Assembly (NCBI RefSeq): GCF_023242475.1
Contig: NZ_JALJFG010000026.1
Coordinates: 26,972-90,971, forward strand
Direction of reading: 5' to 3'
DNA from: Pseudomonas sp. MWU15-20650
GTDB lineage: Bacteria; Pseudomonadota; Gammaproteobacteria; Pseudomonadales; Pseudomonadaceae
Length of the DNA: 64,000 bases
The position numbers were made by a program, and so were the translations under genes. The notes below the pieces were generated by a model. It was not told the origin of the DNA. It saw only the letters and a program-made list of their open reading frames with translations, and did not search any database. Within the stretch, counting starts at the first letter, position 1. Each line of letters starts with the position of its first letter. This document shows positions 1 to 22,900 of this stretch, one piece after another.

Positions 1-1107
1 CATGGGCCTTGCCGGCCAACGCCCCGAGCACCTGGGCCCAGCCCATATGGAACAGGCTGGCGGCGCTCACGCCCAACTGCCGGGCTTGCGCACGCAAACG
101 CTGGGCCAGCGCCGGCGCCAATGGCAGGCTGACCTCGGCAATGCCCCGCGCATCCCCCTGCACATCCTGCAACCCGAACGGCAGCGTCGGCTCGCTGATA
201 TCACTGAGCATCTGGCGGAAAAAGCCTTCGTGTTCCGTCTCGCTGATCCCCAGCCGAGCCTGCGCCACATAGTTACGAAACGGTACCGCACGCCCCAGCG
301 CCGCGCCCTGCCCCAACAGGCACGCCTGCATTTCATGGCACACCACTTCCAGCGCACTGTGGTCCAGGGCCATGTGATGGAACAACAAGGTCGCGACGAG
401 ACGCTGGTTGGCCGGGTCATCGGCGCGCACCAGGCGCAACAGCGGGGCCTGGGTCACGTCGAGACGGTAATGACGGGCCTCGAACAGCCCATGCAACTGC
501 GCGGCGATATCACCGTCAGCCGGGTCCAGTTGCAAGGCTTGCACCGGCAACCGTGCCTGGCGCCACACCACTTGCGACGGTTCTTCCAGGCCGTCCCAGA
601 CCACGCCGGTACGCAGGATGTCATGGCGGTCCATCACGGTTTGCAGTGCCTGGGCAAACGCCTCGAAGCGCTCCAGGCTGTCGAACGCAAATTGTGCCTG
701 CATCACGTAGGGGTCGCCCTGTTCGGCGCTGACGTGGTGGAACAGAATGCCTTCCTGCAACGGTGCCAGCGGGTAAATATCCTGGATATTCGCCACACCG
801 CCGTCGACGCTGGCGACGATACGCTCGATCGCCTCCTGACTCAGCCGCGACAACGTCAGCATTGCCGGCGTGATGCGCTCGGCGCCCGCCGGGATGCCGT
901 TGGCCGGCACCTCGACGCTACCGGCTTTGCCGGCCGTGTATTCGCCGGCCCTGATCAGTTCGATCAAGGCCGGTTTGTGCTCGCGCAGCGCGGCGAGTAT
1001 CGCCGGGTCGCTCAAGGCTTGCTTGTTGCCTTGTACCGACAACTGCTCGCCCTTGAGCGCCAGTTGAACATCCTTGGTTTTCAGTGTCGCCAGCAGCTCA
1101 ATGATAT

Positions 1108-1111
<4 letters not shown>
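1..1111 (-). CDS. viscC: Viscosin-type NRPS, N-terminal part (ViscC-like)
   Basis: This is the 5' part of a nonribosomal peptide synthetase that runs off the window. It starts with GTG at 1111, and the GTG overlaps the viscB stop codon as GTGA. A GGAG ribosome site lies inside the end of viscB. Residues 1-55 or so (NIIELLATLKTKDV onward) look like a TubC-type docking domain. A condensation domain follows, with the motif HHVSAEQGD near its start and HHMALDH further on. The first motif fits the dual epimerase/condensation class, which would epimerise the Ser6 loaded by the last ViscB module. In viscosin-group lipopeptides the third synthetase adds Leu, Ser and Ile and ends in tandem thioesterases. 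Those parts lie outside the window, so the viscC name rests on position. Confidence 0.85.
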
Positions 1112-14019
<12,908 letters not shown>

Positions 14020-14052
14020 GGGGTAACCTGCCTGATATGTCACGGTTGAAGA

Positions 14053-14066
14053 GAATGTCCGTATTC
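14053..14066 (-). promoter_or_regulatory. Candidate RsmA/RsmE binding hairpin in viscB leader
   Basis: On the minus strand GAAT and ATTC pair around the hexaloop ACGGAC, which fits the ANGGAN loop bound by Rsm/Csr proteins. It sits about 34 bases before the viscB start codon. Rsm control of lipopeptide genes is known in this group, usually through luxR-type regulators. A direct site here is inferred; the stem is only four pairs. Confidence 0.4.
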
Positions 14067-14318
14067 AGTTGCCGCTTGGATCGGCGGTGCTGGGCGCCCT
14101 GAAAAAAACGGGCGCAGCCGTGGGCCTGGAGAGGCTCGCGACAGGATTGGAAAACTAAGGGATTTGCGCGGTGGGCGGTGACATGGGAAGCGGGGACACG
14201 CCCGGGCTTTTGGGGGGGCATTTGCGTCACTGCGCGAATGCACAGGGAAGGTAAACAAGGCACCCGAGAAGTGGTACAACAGGAACCCTCGCCCCCCCTT
14301 TCCCGGAGACCGCCGCCC

Positions 14319-15245
14319 ATGACGTCCAAGCTCGAACAACTCAAGCAATTCACCACCGTGGTTTGCGACACCGGCGACCTGGAAGCCATCAGCCGCCTGC
14401 GCCCGGTGGACGCCACCACCAACCCGTCGCTGCTGCTCAAGGCTGCCGCCATCCCGCAATACGCCGAGCTGCTGCGCAATGCTGTGAACCTGTCCAAAGG
14501 CAACGTCGCGCTGGCCTGCGACCACTTCGCCGTGTCGGTGGGTGCGGGCATTCTCAAGGTCATCCCGGGGCGCATTTCCACCGAGGTCGACGCGCGCCTG
14601 TCCTTCGACGAAGACGCGCTATGGGCCAAGGCCAACCAGTTGATTGCGCTGTACGACCAGGCCGGCATCGGGCGTGACCGCGTACTGATCAAGCTGGCCT
14701 CCACCTGGGAAGGCATCCGCACCGCCGCGCGCCTGGAAAAAGCCGGTATCCAGACCAACCTGACCCTGTTGTTCTCCTTCGCCCAGGCCGTGGCCTGCGC
14801 CGAGGCCGGGGTGTTTTTGATCTCGCCGTTCGTGGGCCGTATCTATGACTGGTACCGCAAGAACACCGGCCTGGACTACACCGGTGCCGAAGACCCGGGC
14901 GTGCAGTCAGTGACGCGTATCTACAACTACTACAAGGCCAACACGATCGACACCGTGGTAATGGGCGCCAGCTTCCGCACCCTCAGCCAGATCGAACAGT
15001 TGGCCGGGTGTGACCGCCTGACCATCAGCCCGGACCTGCTGCAAAAACTCGCTGACGATAACGGCCCGCTGCCGCGCGCGTTGGTGCCCGGTGCCGCAGG
15101 GGAAACGCGTCAGACGCTGACCGAAGCGCAATTTCGTTGGGCGTCGAATGAGGATGCGATGGCCACCGAGAAACTGGCCGAAGGCATCCGGCAGTTTGCG
15201 CGGGATCAGGAGAAGTTGGAGGCGATGCTGACGGCCCTGCGATAA
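14319..15245 (+). CDS. tal: Transaldolase
   Basis: A 308-residue transaldolase of the TalB type, acting in the non-oxidative pentose phosphate pathway. It moves a dihydroxyacetone unit from sedoheptulose 7-phosphate to glyceraldehyde 3-phosphate. The N-terminal VDATTNPSLLLKA block, the Schiff-base lysine segment (LIKLASTWEGI), and the SPFVGRIYDWY segment are all present. Length matches the family. The start at 14319 has a GGAGA ribosome site; the reading frame is open further upstream but lacks conserved sequence there. It is divergent from viscB with about 300 bases between them. Confidence 0.96.
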   Translation: MTSKLEQLKQFTTVVCDTGDLEAISRLRPVDATTNPSLLLKAAAIPQYAELLRNAVNLSKGNVALACDHFAVSVGAGILKVIPGRISTEVDARLSFDEDALWAKANQLIALYDQAGIGRDRVLIKLASTWEGIRTAARLEKAGIQTNLTLLFSFAQAVACAEAGVFLISPFVGRIYDWYRKNTGLDYTGAEDPGVQSVTRIYNYYKANTIDTVVMGASFRTLSQIEQLAGCDRLTISPDLLQKLADDNGPLPRALVPGAAGETRQTLTEAQFRWASNEDAMATEKLAEGIRQFARDQEKLEAMLTALR

Positions 15246-15254
15246 GCATAGGCG

Positions 15255-15411
15255 TCTACATAACTTTTGAAGGCAGTCATATTCCCCTGTGGCGAGCGGG
15301 CTCGCCCCGCGTTGGGCTGCGCAGCAGCCCCAAACCTGGCGCTGAGTTCTTTCAGGAAGCATTTCAGTGCCTTTACTGGGGCCGCTCTGCAACCCAGCGC
15401 GAGCAAGCTGT
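15255..15411. repeat. Degraded copy of a long REP-like intergenic repeat
   Basis: The stretch TCTACATAACTTTTGAAGG leads into the palindromic unit GTGGCGAGCGGGCTCGCC. The second palindromic arm near 15390-15411 is decayed. The same leading sequence and arm occur in inverted orientation at 63821-63992. It follows the tal gene and may help end transcription. Confidence 0.75.
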
Positions 15412-15456
15412 TTCGGATCCCCGAATCAGTCCAGGTACTTTTTGCAAAACTCAGAT

Positions 15457-15591
15457 TCAACGATCTTTTCCCAAAACGCCCGCCACAAAGCAGCGCTCGA
15501 TCTGAAACACGTGCTCTTCATGGTTCTCGCACCCTGTCAGTGAAAGGGCAGCGGTCACGATGAGCAAAGCGAGCTTCATGTCCTTGATCAT
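15457..15591 (-). CDS. Small lipoprotein (44 aa)
   Basis: MIKDMKLALLIVTAALSLTGC is a classic lipoprotein signal with an LTGC lipobox, leaving a mature peptide of only about 25 residues that holds one further cysteine. An AGGAGG ribosome site lies seven bases before the ATG at 15591, which strongly supports translation. It is upstream of no obvious operon partner and lies just beyond the sotB-like gene stop. The function is unknown. Confidence 0.6.
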   Translation of the reverse strand: MIKDMKLALLIVTAALSLTGCENHEEHVFQIERCFVAGVLGKDR

Positions 15592-15619
15592 ATTCAATCC
15601 TCCTGAAGTGCCGCATCCA

Positions 15620-16810
15620 TCAGCTTGGTGTGCGGGCCACCCCCGTCCCAAACCGCCGAATCGCCAGGCAATAGCCGATCAACGCCAGCGCCGCCAGCAA
15701 CCCGCCCGCCGCGCCGATCCAGGCGAAGCCGAAGTGGCTGCCGACCCAGCTGCCCATCAGCGCCCCGCCACCGATACCGATGTTGTAGATGCCGGAGAAC
15801 ATTGCCATGGCCACGTCGGTGGCGTCCGGCGCCAGCACCAGCACCTTGGACTGCATGGCCAGGCCGAAGCCCATGATCGCCAGGCCCCAGAACACGCTCA
15901 GGCCAATGAGGTAGGACTCGGCGCCGCTTAACGGCAACAGGAGTGCCAGGCACGCCGCGAGCAGGAAGACGGCACTGACCACGAAGAGGTGCGGGTTGAA
16001 GCGATGCACCAGGCTGAACAGCAACGAGCCGATGATGCCTGCGCCGCCGAACACCAGCAGGAACAGGGTCACCACATTACCGCTGAGGCCGGCAACACCT
16101 TCGACGAAGGGTTCGATATAGCTGTAGGCGGTGAATTGCGCGGTGACGGTCATGGCGGTAAGGACGTAGAGCGCCACCAGCGCCGGACGCTTGAACAGCA
16201 GCGGCAGGCTGCGCAGGGAACCGGAGTTCTGGCTCGGCAACCGCGGCAAGGTACGCGCCAGCCAAAACACCAGCGCGGCGGCGAATGCGGCAATCACCAG
16301 GAACGTGGTGCGCCAGCCCATGGCTTCGCCGAGCAAACGGCCGAGGGGAATGCCCAGCACCATCGCCAGGGAGGTCCCGGTGGCGAGCAGGCCGAGGGCT
16401 TGCACCTGTTTGCCCTCCGGTGCCAGGCGCACGGCCAGGGACGCGGTGATCGACCAGAACAACGCATGGGCCAAGGCGATGCCGATTCGGCTGACCATCA
16501 ACAGGCCAAAACTGGTGGCCACGCTGGAGAGGATATGGCTGGCGATAAACAGGCCGAACAACACGATCAGCAATTTGCGGCGCTCGACGTTACGCGTGAG
16601 CAACATCACCGGCAGCGAGGTCAAGGACACGATCCAGGCATAGATGGTGAGCATCAGGCCGACGCTGGACACGGGCATGTCAAAGCTGGCGCCGATGGCA
16701 CTGAGCAGCCCGACAGGGACGAATTCGGTGGTGTTGAACACAAACGCGGCCAGCGCGAGGGCGATGACCGGTTGCCAGTTGGCGTGGGGCGTTGCGGCTG
16801 AAAGGCTCAT
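15620..16810 (-). CDS. sotB: MFS sugar efflux transporter, SotB type
   Basis: A 396-residue inner-membrane protein with about twelve hydrophobic segments. The opening (NWQPVIALALAAFVFNTTEFVPVGLLSAIG) and the general layout match the SotB/YdeA drug:proton antiporter-1 branch of the major facilitator superfamily. Characterised members export arabinose, IPTG-like sugars or other small molecules. The true substrate here cannot be read from sequence. It is a single gene on the minus strand. Confidence 0.85.
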   Translation of the reverse strand: MSLSAATPHANWQPVIALALAAFVFNTTEFVPVGLLSAIGASFDMPVSSVGLMLTIYAWIVSLTSLPVMLLTRNVERRKLLIVLFGLFIASHILSSVATSFGLLMVSRIGIALAHALFWSITASLAVRLAPEGKQVQALGLLATGTSLAMVLGIPLGRLLGEAMGWRTTFLVIAAFAAALVFWLARTLPRLPSQNSGSLRSLPLLFKRPALVALYVLTAMTVTAQFTAYSYIEPFVEGVAGLSGNVVTLFLLVFGGAGIIGSLLFSLVHRFNPHLFVVSAVFLLAACLALLLPLSGAESYLIGLSVFWGLAIMGFGLAMQSKVLVLAPDATDVAMAMFSGIYNIGIGGGALMGSWVGSHFGFAWIGAAGGLLAALALIGYCLAIRRFGTGVARTPS

Positions 16811-16922
16811 TGACGGACGCGGTACTCTGACGATGATCGAACGGCCACCCAGGACAAGCGCCGCCGCCGAGCATTCTATAGGTTTCTCGGGCCGCTGTTG
16901 ACGCAGATCGTCGCCCCTGGGC

Positions 16923-17285
16923 TTATGGGGACGTCAGGGTGATCACGTAGTTGCCTGACCGGATGGGCTTGCCCGCACCGTCCACCAACAGGTAGCGCTG
17001 GTCGTAATAACGCCCTTCGCCGCTGTCCGTCACCAGCCGTAGATGGGGCGCGTTGACGCTGGCCACCGGGGCCAGGCTGCGCACATCGAGGCGGCTGCCA
17101 CGGCTGGCATTGGAGCAACCGTTCAATTCCATCACCGCGCCACTGCGCGCATTTGCCGCACACACCGGCTCGACGATACTGCCCTTGAACTCAATGACGC
17201 CCTGCCCCACGGTCTGGGCTGCACCACCGGTACTTGCGCCGAGGCAAAGAAGACCCGCCACTACCGAAATACCGCAAATGTTCAT
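16923..17285 (-). CDS. Periplasmic pilin-like protein (type 1 fimbrial family)
   Basis: A 120-residue protein with a signal peptide cut near residues 22-23 (GGAAQ). The motif GVIEFKGSIVEPVC, a second cysteine in NGCSN and a final beta strand (NYVITLTS) resemble type 1 pilin subunits. The start at 17285 has the ribosome site GGAAGGAG. No usher or chaperone gene lies nearby, so it is an orphan and may be a secreted adhesin-like or regulatory protein. Confidence 0.6.
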   Translation of the reverse strand: MNICGISVVAGLLCLGASTGGAAQTVGQGVIEFKGSIVEPVCAANARSGAVMELNGCSNASRGSRLDVRSLAPVASVNAPHLRLVTDSGEGRYYDQRYLLVDGAGKPIRSGNYVITLTSP

Positions 17286-17371
17286 GCCGACACTCCTTCC
17301 TGGATGATTAAGAAGGTAGTCGTCGGCGTGGGGGTTAACTTGAAGTCATTGCGCTGTGAATGAGACCTGGG

Positions 17372-18370
17372 TCACGGATCCACCTGCCCCATCAGCTCAG
17401 GAATGCTCTCCGGCCGCTTGGCATAGCGCTGGGCCAGGGCCGCACACACCATCAACTGGATCTGGTGGAACAGCATCAACGGCAGAATCAACACGCCCAT
17501 GGTGGCCCCGGCAAACAGCACCTGGGCCATCGGCACGCCGGTGGCCAGGCTTTTCTTCGAACCGCAGAACAGGATGGTGATGCGGTCTTCCTGGTTAAAG
17601 CCCAATGCCTTGCCCAACACGGTGGACGCCACCAGCACCAGTGCGAGCAGTACGCAGCAAGCAACCACCAGCCCGCCCAGTTCCCACAGCGGGATCTGGT
17701 GCCAGATGCCTTCGTTGACCGCTTCGCTGAACGCGCCATACACCACCAGCAGGATCGAGCCTTGGTCGACGAATTTCAGCCAGGACTTGTTGCGCCCGAC
17801 CCAGTCACCGATCCAGCGCCGCGCAATTTGGCCGGCGACGAAAGGCAGCAACAACTGCACGCTGATCTTGAGGATCGCATCGACCGTGGAGCCGCCGTCA
17901 CCGTGCACGTTGAGCAGCAGGGTCACCAGCAGTGGTGTCAGGAAGATGCCGAACAGGCTTGAGGCCGCTGCGCTGCAGATCGCCGCCGGGATGTTGCCGC
18001 GCGCCAGCGAGGTGAACGCAATCGCCGATTGCACCGTGGCCGGCAAGGCGCAGAGGTAGAGCATGCCCATGTACAGGTCTTTACCGATCAGCGGCGACAA
18101 CACAGGCTTGAGCGCCAGACCCAGCAACGGGAACAGTACGAAGGTCAGGCTGAACACCAGCAGGTGCAGGCGCCAGTGGCCGGCACCGGCGACGATGGCC
18201 TGGCGTGACAGCTTGGCGCCGTGCAGGAAAAACAGCAGTGCGATGGCCAGGTTAGTCACCCAGCCGAAGGCCACGGCGGTCTGGCCGCTGGCGGGCAGCA
18301 GCGAGGCGAGGATCACCGTGGCGATCAGGGTCAGGGTGAAGTTATCGGGTAGAAAGCGCGGGCGGGTCAT
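17372..18370 (-). CDS. Bile acid:sodium symporter (BASS) family transporter
   Basis: A 332-residue membrane protein with about ten segments of the SBF-like/BASS family (YfeH type). Recognisable segments are LFFLHGAKLS, GMLYLCALPATVQSAIAFTS and GSKKSLATGVPMA. The start at 18370 (MTRPRFLPDN) is preferred because a CTGGAAGA site precedes it. It lies back to back with an AraC-type gene that may control it. Family members take up organic anions; the substrate here is unknown. Confidence 0.85.
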   Translation of the reverse strand: MTRPRFLPDNFTLTLIATVILASLLPASGQTAVAFGWVTNLAIALLFFLHGAKLSRQAIVAGAGHWRLHLLVFSLTFVLFPLLGLALKPVLSPLIGKDLYMGMLYLCALPATVQSAIAFTSLARGNIPAAICSAAASSLFGIFLTPLLVTLLLNVHGDGGSTVDAILKISVQLLLPFVAGQIARRWIGDWVGRNKSWLKFVDQGSILLVVYGAFSEAVNEGIWHQIPLWELGGLVVACCVLLALVLVASTVLGKALGFNQEDRITILFCGSKKSLATGVPMAQVLFAGATMGVLILPLMLFHQIQLMVCAALAQRYAKRPESIPELMGQVDP

Positions 18371-18455
18371 AAGCAAATCTTCCAGGGGTTGCCAAGAGCA
18401 TCGTCGCAACTCTAACGTAACGGTTTATTACCGACTAACGCCAATGAGCCAGTAA

Positions 18456-19244
18456 ATGCCGCCTAAAGGACACGACAAGACCGTCCGACGCAGTGTGCCC
18501 GGGCTGTCCAGCCTGCCACGGCCGGTGTATGGGCGCACCGAATCCTTGCCCAACCGGGCGTTGACGCGCCGGCACAGTCACCCGTGGGTGCAGTTGTCCT
18601 ACGCGATTTGCGGGGTATTGGAGATCCAGACCAGTGTCGGCCGCTTCGTCGCGCCCCCCCAGCGCGCGGTGTGGATCCCGGCGGGCGTGCCCCACCGGGT
18701 GTTCAGTTCGCCCCATACGGAAATGCGCAGCCTGTACCTCGATTGCAGCGTCACCGCCTGGGCGGCCGAGCGTTGCCAGGTGCTGGAGGTCAGCAGCCTG
18801 TTGCGCGAGTTGATCCGCAGTTTCAGTGAGTTACCGGTGGAATATGCCGAGGACGGGCCGGATGGGCGCCTGGCCCAAGTGGTGCTCGACCAACTCGCTG
18901 CCGCGCCCCAGGTGGACCTGATGCTGCCCTTACCCCACGACGTGCGGCTGCGGCAGATCTACCGCAGCCTGAACCTGCATCCGGAACAACAGACCACCCT
19001 GGGGGATTGGAGCCAGAAACTGGGGGTCAGCGAAAAGACCCTGAGCCGGTTGTTCCTGAGTGACACCGGGCTGACCTTTCGGGCCTGGCGCCAGCGCCTG
19101 CGCTTGCTGAGTGCCCTGCCCGCCCTGGAGCAAGGCGAGCGGGTGACGGATGTGGCGCTGGGGTGTGGCTATGAATCGACGTCGGCGTTTATCAACGCGT
19201 TTCGCCAGCAGTTCGAGAGCACACCCGGCGAATTCTTCCGCTAA
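18456..19244 (+). CDS. AraC-family transcriptional regulator
   Basis: A 262-residue regulator. The N-terminal half is a cupin-type sensing domain (HSHPWVQLSYAICGVLEI, then VWIPAGVPHRV). The C-terminal half has two helix-turn-helix segments (LGDWSQKLGVSEKTLSRLF and VTDVALGCGYESTSAFINAFR). It is transcribed away from the BASS transporter with an 85-base shared promoter region, so control of that transporter is a reasonable guess. Confidence 0.9.
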   Translation: MPPKGHDKTVRRSVPGLSSLPRPVYGRTESLPNRALTRRHSHPWVQLSYAICGVLEIQTSVGRFVAPPQRAVWIPAGVPHRVFSSPHTEMRSLYLDCSVTAWAAERCQVLEVSSLLRELIRSFSELPVEYAEDGPDGRLAQVVLDQLAAAPQVDLMLPLPHDVRLRQIYRSLNLHPEQQTTLGDWSQKLGVSEKTLSRLFLSDTGLTFRAWRQRLRLLSALPALEQGERVTDVALGCGYESTSAFINAFRQQFESTPGEFFR

Positions 19245-19283
19245 TTCTCGGGCAATGCGGTTCAAATGTGGGAGGGGCTTGTG

Positions 19284-19363
19284 CCAATGCCAGTCAGTTA
19301 AGAAGGAGCGCTGTCACTGTGGCGAGCGGTAGCTCGTTCTAGCGCTTAACTGACTGGCATTGG
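19284..19363. repeat. Perfect 19-bp inverted repeat enclosing a REP fragment
   Basis: CCAATGCCAGTCAGTTAAG at 19284-19302 is matched by its exact reverse complement at 19345-19363. The 42 bases between hold a fragment of the GTGGCGAGCGG repeat family. The layout looks like a small mobile or REP-derived element. It lies between the AraC gene and the helicase pair. Confidence 0.7.
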
Positions 19364-19502
19364 GGGATGCTGCGTAGCGGCGATGTTTAAGACGGGAAAA
19401 GAATACTGGGATCTATTGTTATGCAAATAATCCCCAAACAAGCGCACGGCTGCTATTGTGCCGCGCTTTGAAATACCGCCACTGACTGCGAGGAAATGGA
19501 CG

Positions 19503-19931
19503 TTGAACACTGACGATAAAATGACCGGGGACCTGTTCGAGGTCGATAAGCGCCTGTCACTCAAACCCGTGGTGGACTTCAACGCCTACCTGCGCAGCGC
19601 GTTCGTCGATGGCCCGTGCACGTGCGTGCGTTGCGCCGCCGGCAACGGCGATGAAACCGGCTACGCGTTCCAGCACACCTTTAACTTCGAGGCCAAACCC
19701 GTCCAACGGCGCTTCGCCTCAACGGCGGGCAGCGATGTGTTGATGGCATTGAAGAAAGCGTGGTTGTCCTACACCAAGGCCGAGTTGCCGCTCAGTGGCG
19801 TGCTGGCACTGGAGACGGTCAAAGCGTTCGTCGAGCCGCAGCTGCACAAGCGCCTGGCCCCACTGTTTCTGGCCAGTGGGCTGGTCAAGGATGTCGAGGG
19901 CAGCCTTTGCCTGCTGCCACAGGCGGCTTAG
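19503..19931 (+). CDS. Conserved-looking protein with CxCxxC motif, helicase partner
   Basis: About 142 residues starting at TTG 19503, with a GAGGAA site eight bases before. An internal ATG at 19521 is the alternative. I do not recognise the family. It contains CTCVRCAAG, which could bind metal, followed by an aromatic stretch (YAFQHTFNFEAK) and a helical C-terminal half. It ends 61 bases before the helicase start and is probably co-transcribed with it. The pairing suggests an accessory or recruitment role, which is inference only. Confidence 0.65.
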   Translation: MNTDDKMTGDLFEVDKRLSLKPVVDFNAYLRSAFVDGPCTCVRCAAGNGDETGYAFQHTFNFEAKPVQRRFASTAGSDVLMALKKAWLSYTKAELPLSGVLALETVKAFVEPQLHKRLAPLFLASGLVKDVEGSLCLLPQAA

Positions 19932-19992
19932 AGGCCTGGCCATCTGCGTCGGACAGGGATGATCCGGCGTCAAACACAAAGGACTGAGATTG

Positions 19993-22900
19993 ATGAATCA
20001 AGAAACCATCACCCGCTACTGGCACGCCGTCGAGTTGCTGCAACCCCAGTCGGCACCGAAAATCGAAAAGCGCGACAGCCTGTCTTCATCATTCCTGCAT
20101 GACTGCAACGCGACACGGCCGGTGATGCCGTGGTCTGAAGACAGCCCCGTGAGCCGCCAGCAAAGGCCCAAGGGCCGGGTCTGGAGCCACACCCTGTTTG
20201 CTCACCTCTATGACAGCCGCACGGTGGCGGAGGCGCTCAAGCAACTCTACGGCGCCGACCAGGGGTACAAGGAGCCGGCAAAAGGCCGAGAGTCCGCACT
20301 CTTCGCGCTGAAGTTCACCGCCCAGGGGCTGATGGTACAGGACAGCCTGGTGCTTTCCAGCGAAGCCTGGTTTCTGGGCCGCGCCCTGGCGGGGACGGAT
20401 TGGACACGCGGCTTCGACGACGATCAGAAATACCTGCGCGACGACATCAAGGCCCTGATGGGCGGCCAGGTCGATGCCGCGACCCTGGTCACGCTGACGG
20501 ACAAGATTCGCGGTTTCCTTGGCCTGGATGATTTTTTCCGCGAGCCGAGGCTGTTCAGCCACCGCTGGCGCTCCACGCCGATCAAGGAAAAGAACCCCGA
20601 ACCGGAAGACGACCCGCTTAACAGCTTCCTGCTCGCAGACCTGGCCGATGTGTCCGACAGCCTGCAAAAAGGCATCGCGAGCCAACCGCTGGCGCAGTAT
20701 CTGGCACGACACGCCCCGGACAAGCGCCTGCATGTCGATGATGATGACGCCTCCCTGGCCCTCATCGAACGATTGGCGCCCAAGCATTACCCCGCAGGCT
20801 GCTGGCCGGCCGAACACCACTTGGGGCTCGTGCATTCACAGCAGCTGGCGGTGAACACCCTGATGCACACCTTGAGCGACGGCGAAGGCGTGCTCGGTAT
20901 CAATGGACCGCCAGGCACCGGCAAGACGACCCTGCTGCGCGATTTGCTGGCGGCCGTCGTCAGCCAGCGCGCCGATGCGCTGGCCAGCCTGCCTCGTGCG
21001 TCTCAGGCATTTGTCGATGGCCCTCCGGAACGCGTGGGCGACGGCAACGACTTTCAGAACATTCACACACTCAACCCGTGCTTGTTCGGATTTGAAATGG
21101 TGATCGCCTCGTCCAATAACGGTGCCGTTGAAAACGTCACCCTGGAACTGCCGCAACTCGACAAGATCGACCCCAGCTGGTTGCCGGATGCTGACTACTT
21201 TGGCGAACTGGGCCAGTTGGTCAGCGGCAATCCCGCCTGGGGCCTGATCTCGGCCGCCCTGGGCAGCAAAGCCCGGCGCAGAACCTTTATCAGCCGCTAC
21301 TTCTACGGCGAGCCGCCACGCAAACTCAAGGCCGGCAGCCCGGAGGAGGATGAAAACGACTGGATGTCGGCACTCGATGCCGACGCCCTCGATGATGATC
21401 AGGAAGCGGAGGACGACGTGTCGGACGAGGCCGATGAGCCAGGTCCGCGTGGCTTCCTGGGGTGGCTCGGGATCCAGGCCGAGATCCACCGCACGACCGC
21501 ACAACGCCAGAGCACATGGCAACAGGCGGTGGCGACTTACCAGGCAGCCAAGGCTCACGCCGAGCAATTGAGTGCTGACGCGCAACACCTCAATGATCAC
21601 CTTCAGGTCTTGCATGCGTTGCGCCGGCAGATCACCGAACAGGTCGAGGCGCTCAAACAGTTGACCCACAGGATCAGAGAGGCGGATGTTCGAGTCGCGC
21701 AACTTGACGACCATGAATTCAAACCCGCACAAGAGGCACTGCAACAGTGCCTGAATGAGCGGCAAGAGCACCTCGCGGTCAAGCCCGGCTTCTTCGCCAA
21801 CCTATTGAGCCTGTGGGGCACACAGCGCCGCTGGAGTGCGGTACACCAGCTTGTCAACGACAGGCACCGCCTGGCCGAAGATGGCTTTGAACGCGTCAGG
21901 CGCACGGCGTTGCGCCTGGCCGCTGAGCGCAAAGTGCTCAGCGACCTGAGCGATGAGCAGCAGCTTTCACTGAGCAGCCTGCGTGAGCGTCAAGGCCAGC
22001 AGACCGCGCAGATCACCGCCCTGGCTCAAGCGTGCAAGGCCGATCACCTGCTTGCCTGGCTGCGCCACGGCATCATCGGTCGCGGTGACGCCATCGAGCT
22101 GATTGAACCGTGGGCAATCAAAGGCTGGCGGCAGGCTCGCGCCCGCGTGTTCATCCAGGCGCTCAAGCTGCATCAATGCTTCTTCGAGCTGGAAGCCAAG
22201 CGCATTCGCGCCAACCTGTATTTCATCAACAGTGTGCTGCAGGGCGGTCGCTTTCAGGGCGTCTCGCGCGACGCCATCCGCTCGAGCTGGGCCTCATTGT
22301 TCATGCTCGTGCCGGTTTTGAGCAGCACCTTCGCGTCCTTTGCACGCTCATTCGGTTCGCTGGGTGTCGGCGAAATCGGCTGGCTGCTGGTGGATGAAGC
22401 GGGCCAGGCCACGCCGCAGGCGGCTGTGGGAGCATTGTGGCGGGCCAGACGTGCCGTGCTGGTGGGCGACCCGTTGCAACTCAAGCCCATCGTTACCGTG
22501 TCGGAAGCGGTCCTGGAGCACATGCGTACCCGCTACCAGGTGGACGAATACTGGGTACCGACTCGTCAGTCCGCGCAAACCCTGGCCGACGAAGCCACCC
22601 ACTGTGGCCGCATGATGGGCCCTGCGCACGACAAGCGCTGGGTCGGCTTGCCTTTGGTGGTGCACCGCCGCTGCGACCGCCCAATGTACGCGCTGGCGAA
22701 CCGAATCGCCTACGACGGCGTCATGGTCTTCGGCACCCTCACCCCGCCCCCCGCCAAAGAGACTTCGGCAAGCCTGGCATCGGGCTGGATCCAGGCCAGC
22801 GGCCCTTCGTCCGGCAACTGGGTGGCGGCCGAAGGCGAGGCGCTCAAGCACCTGCTGGCAATCCTGCGTGACGACGGCGTAAGCATTGCCGACATCGCGG

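Noticed and set aside
14092..14111. GCGCCC/GGGCGC hairpin with an A-rich loop in the viscB leader as an attenuator
   Set aside because: The stem is only six pairs, and the A/T run lies in the loop rather than after the stem, so terminator function is not supported.
14020..14318. GacA-type upstream box (TGTAAG-N6-CTTACA) before viscB
   Set aside because: No such palindrome is seen; GacA boxes are expected before the small RNA genes, not here.
17285..18409. Upstream extensions of several genes (BASS transporter, exbB, ttcA, ldhA, tal)
   Set aside because: The extra N-terminal codons are not family-like, often cover repeats, and a better ribosome site lies before the internal start chosen.
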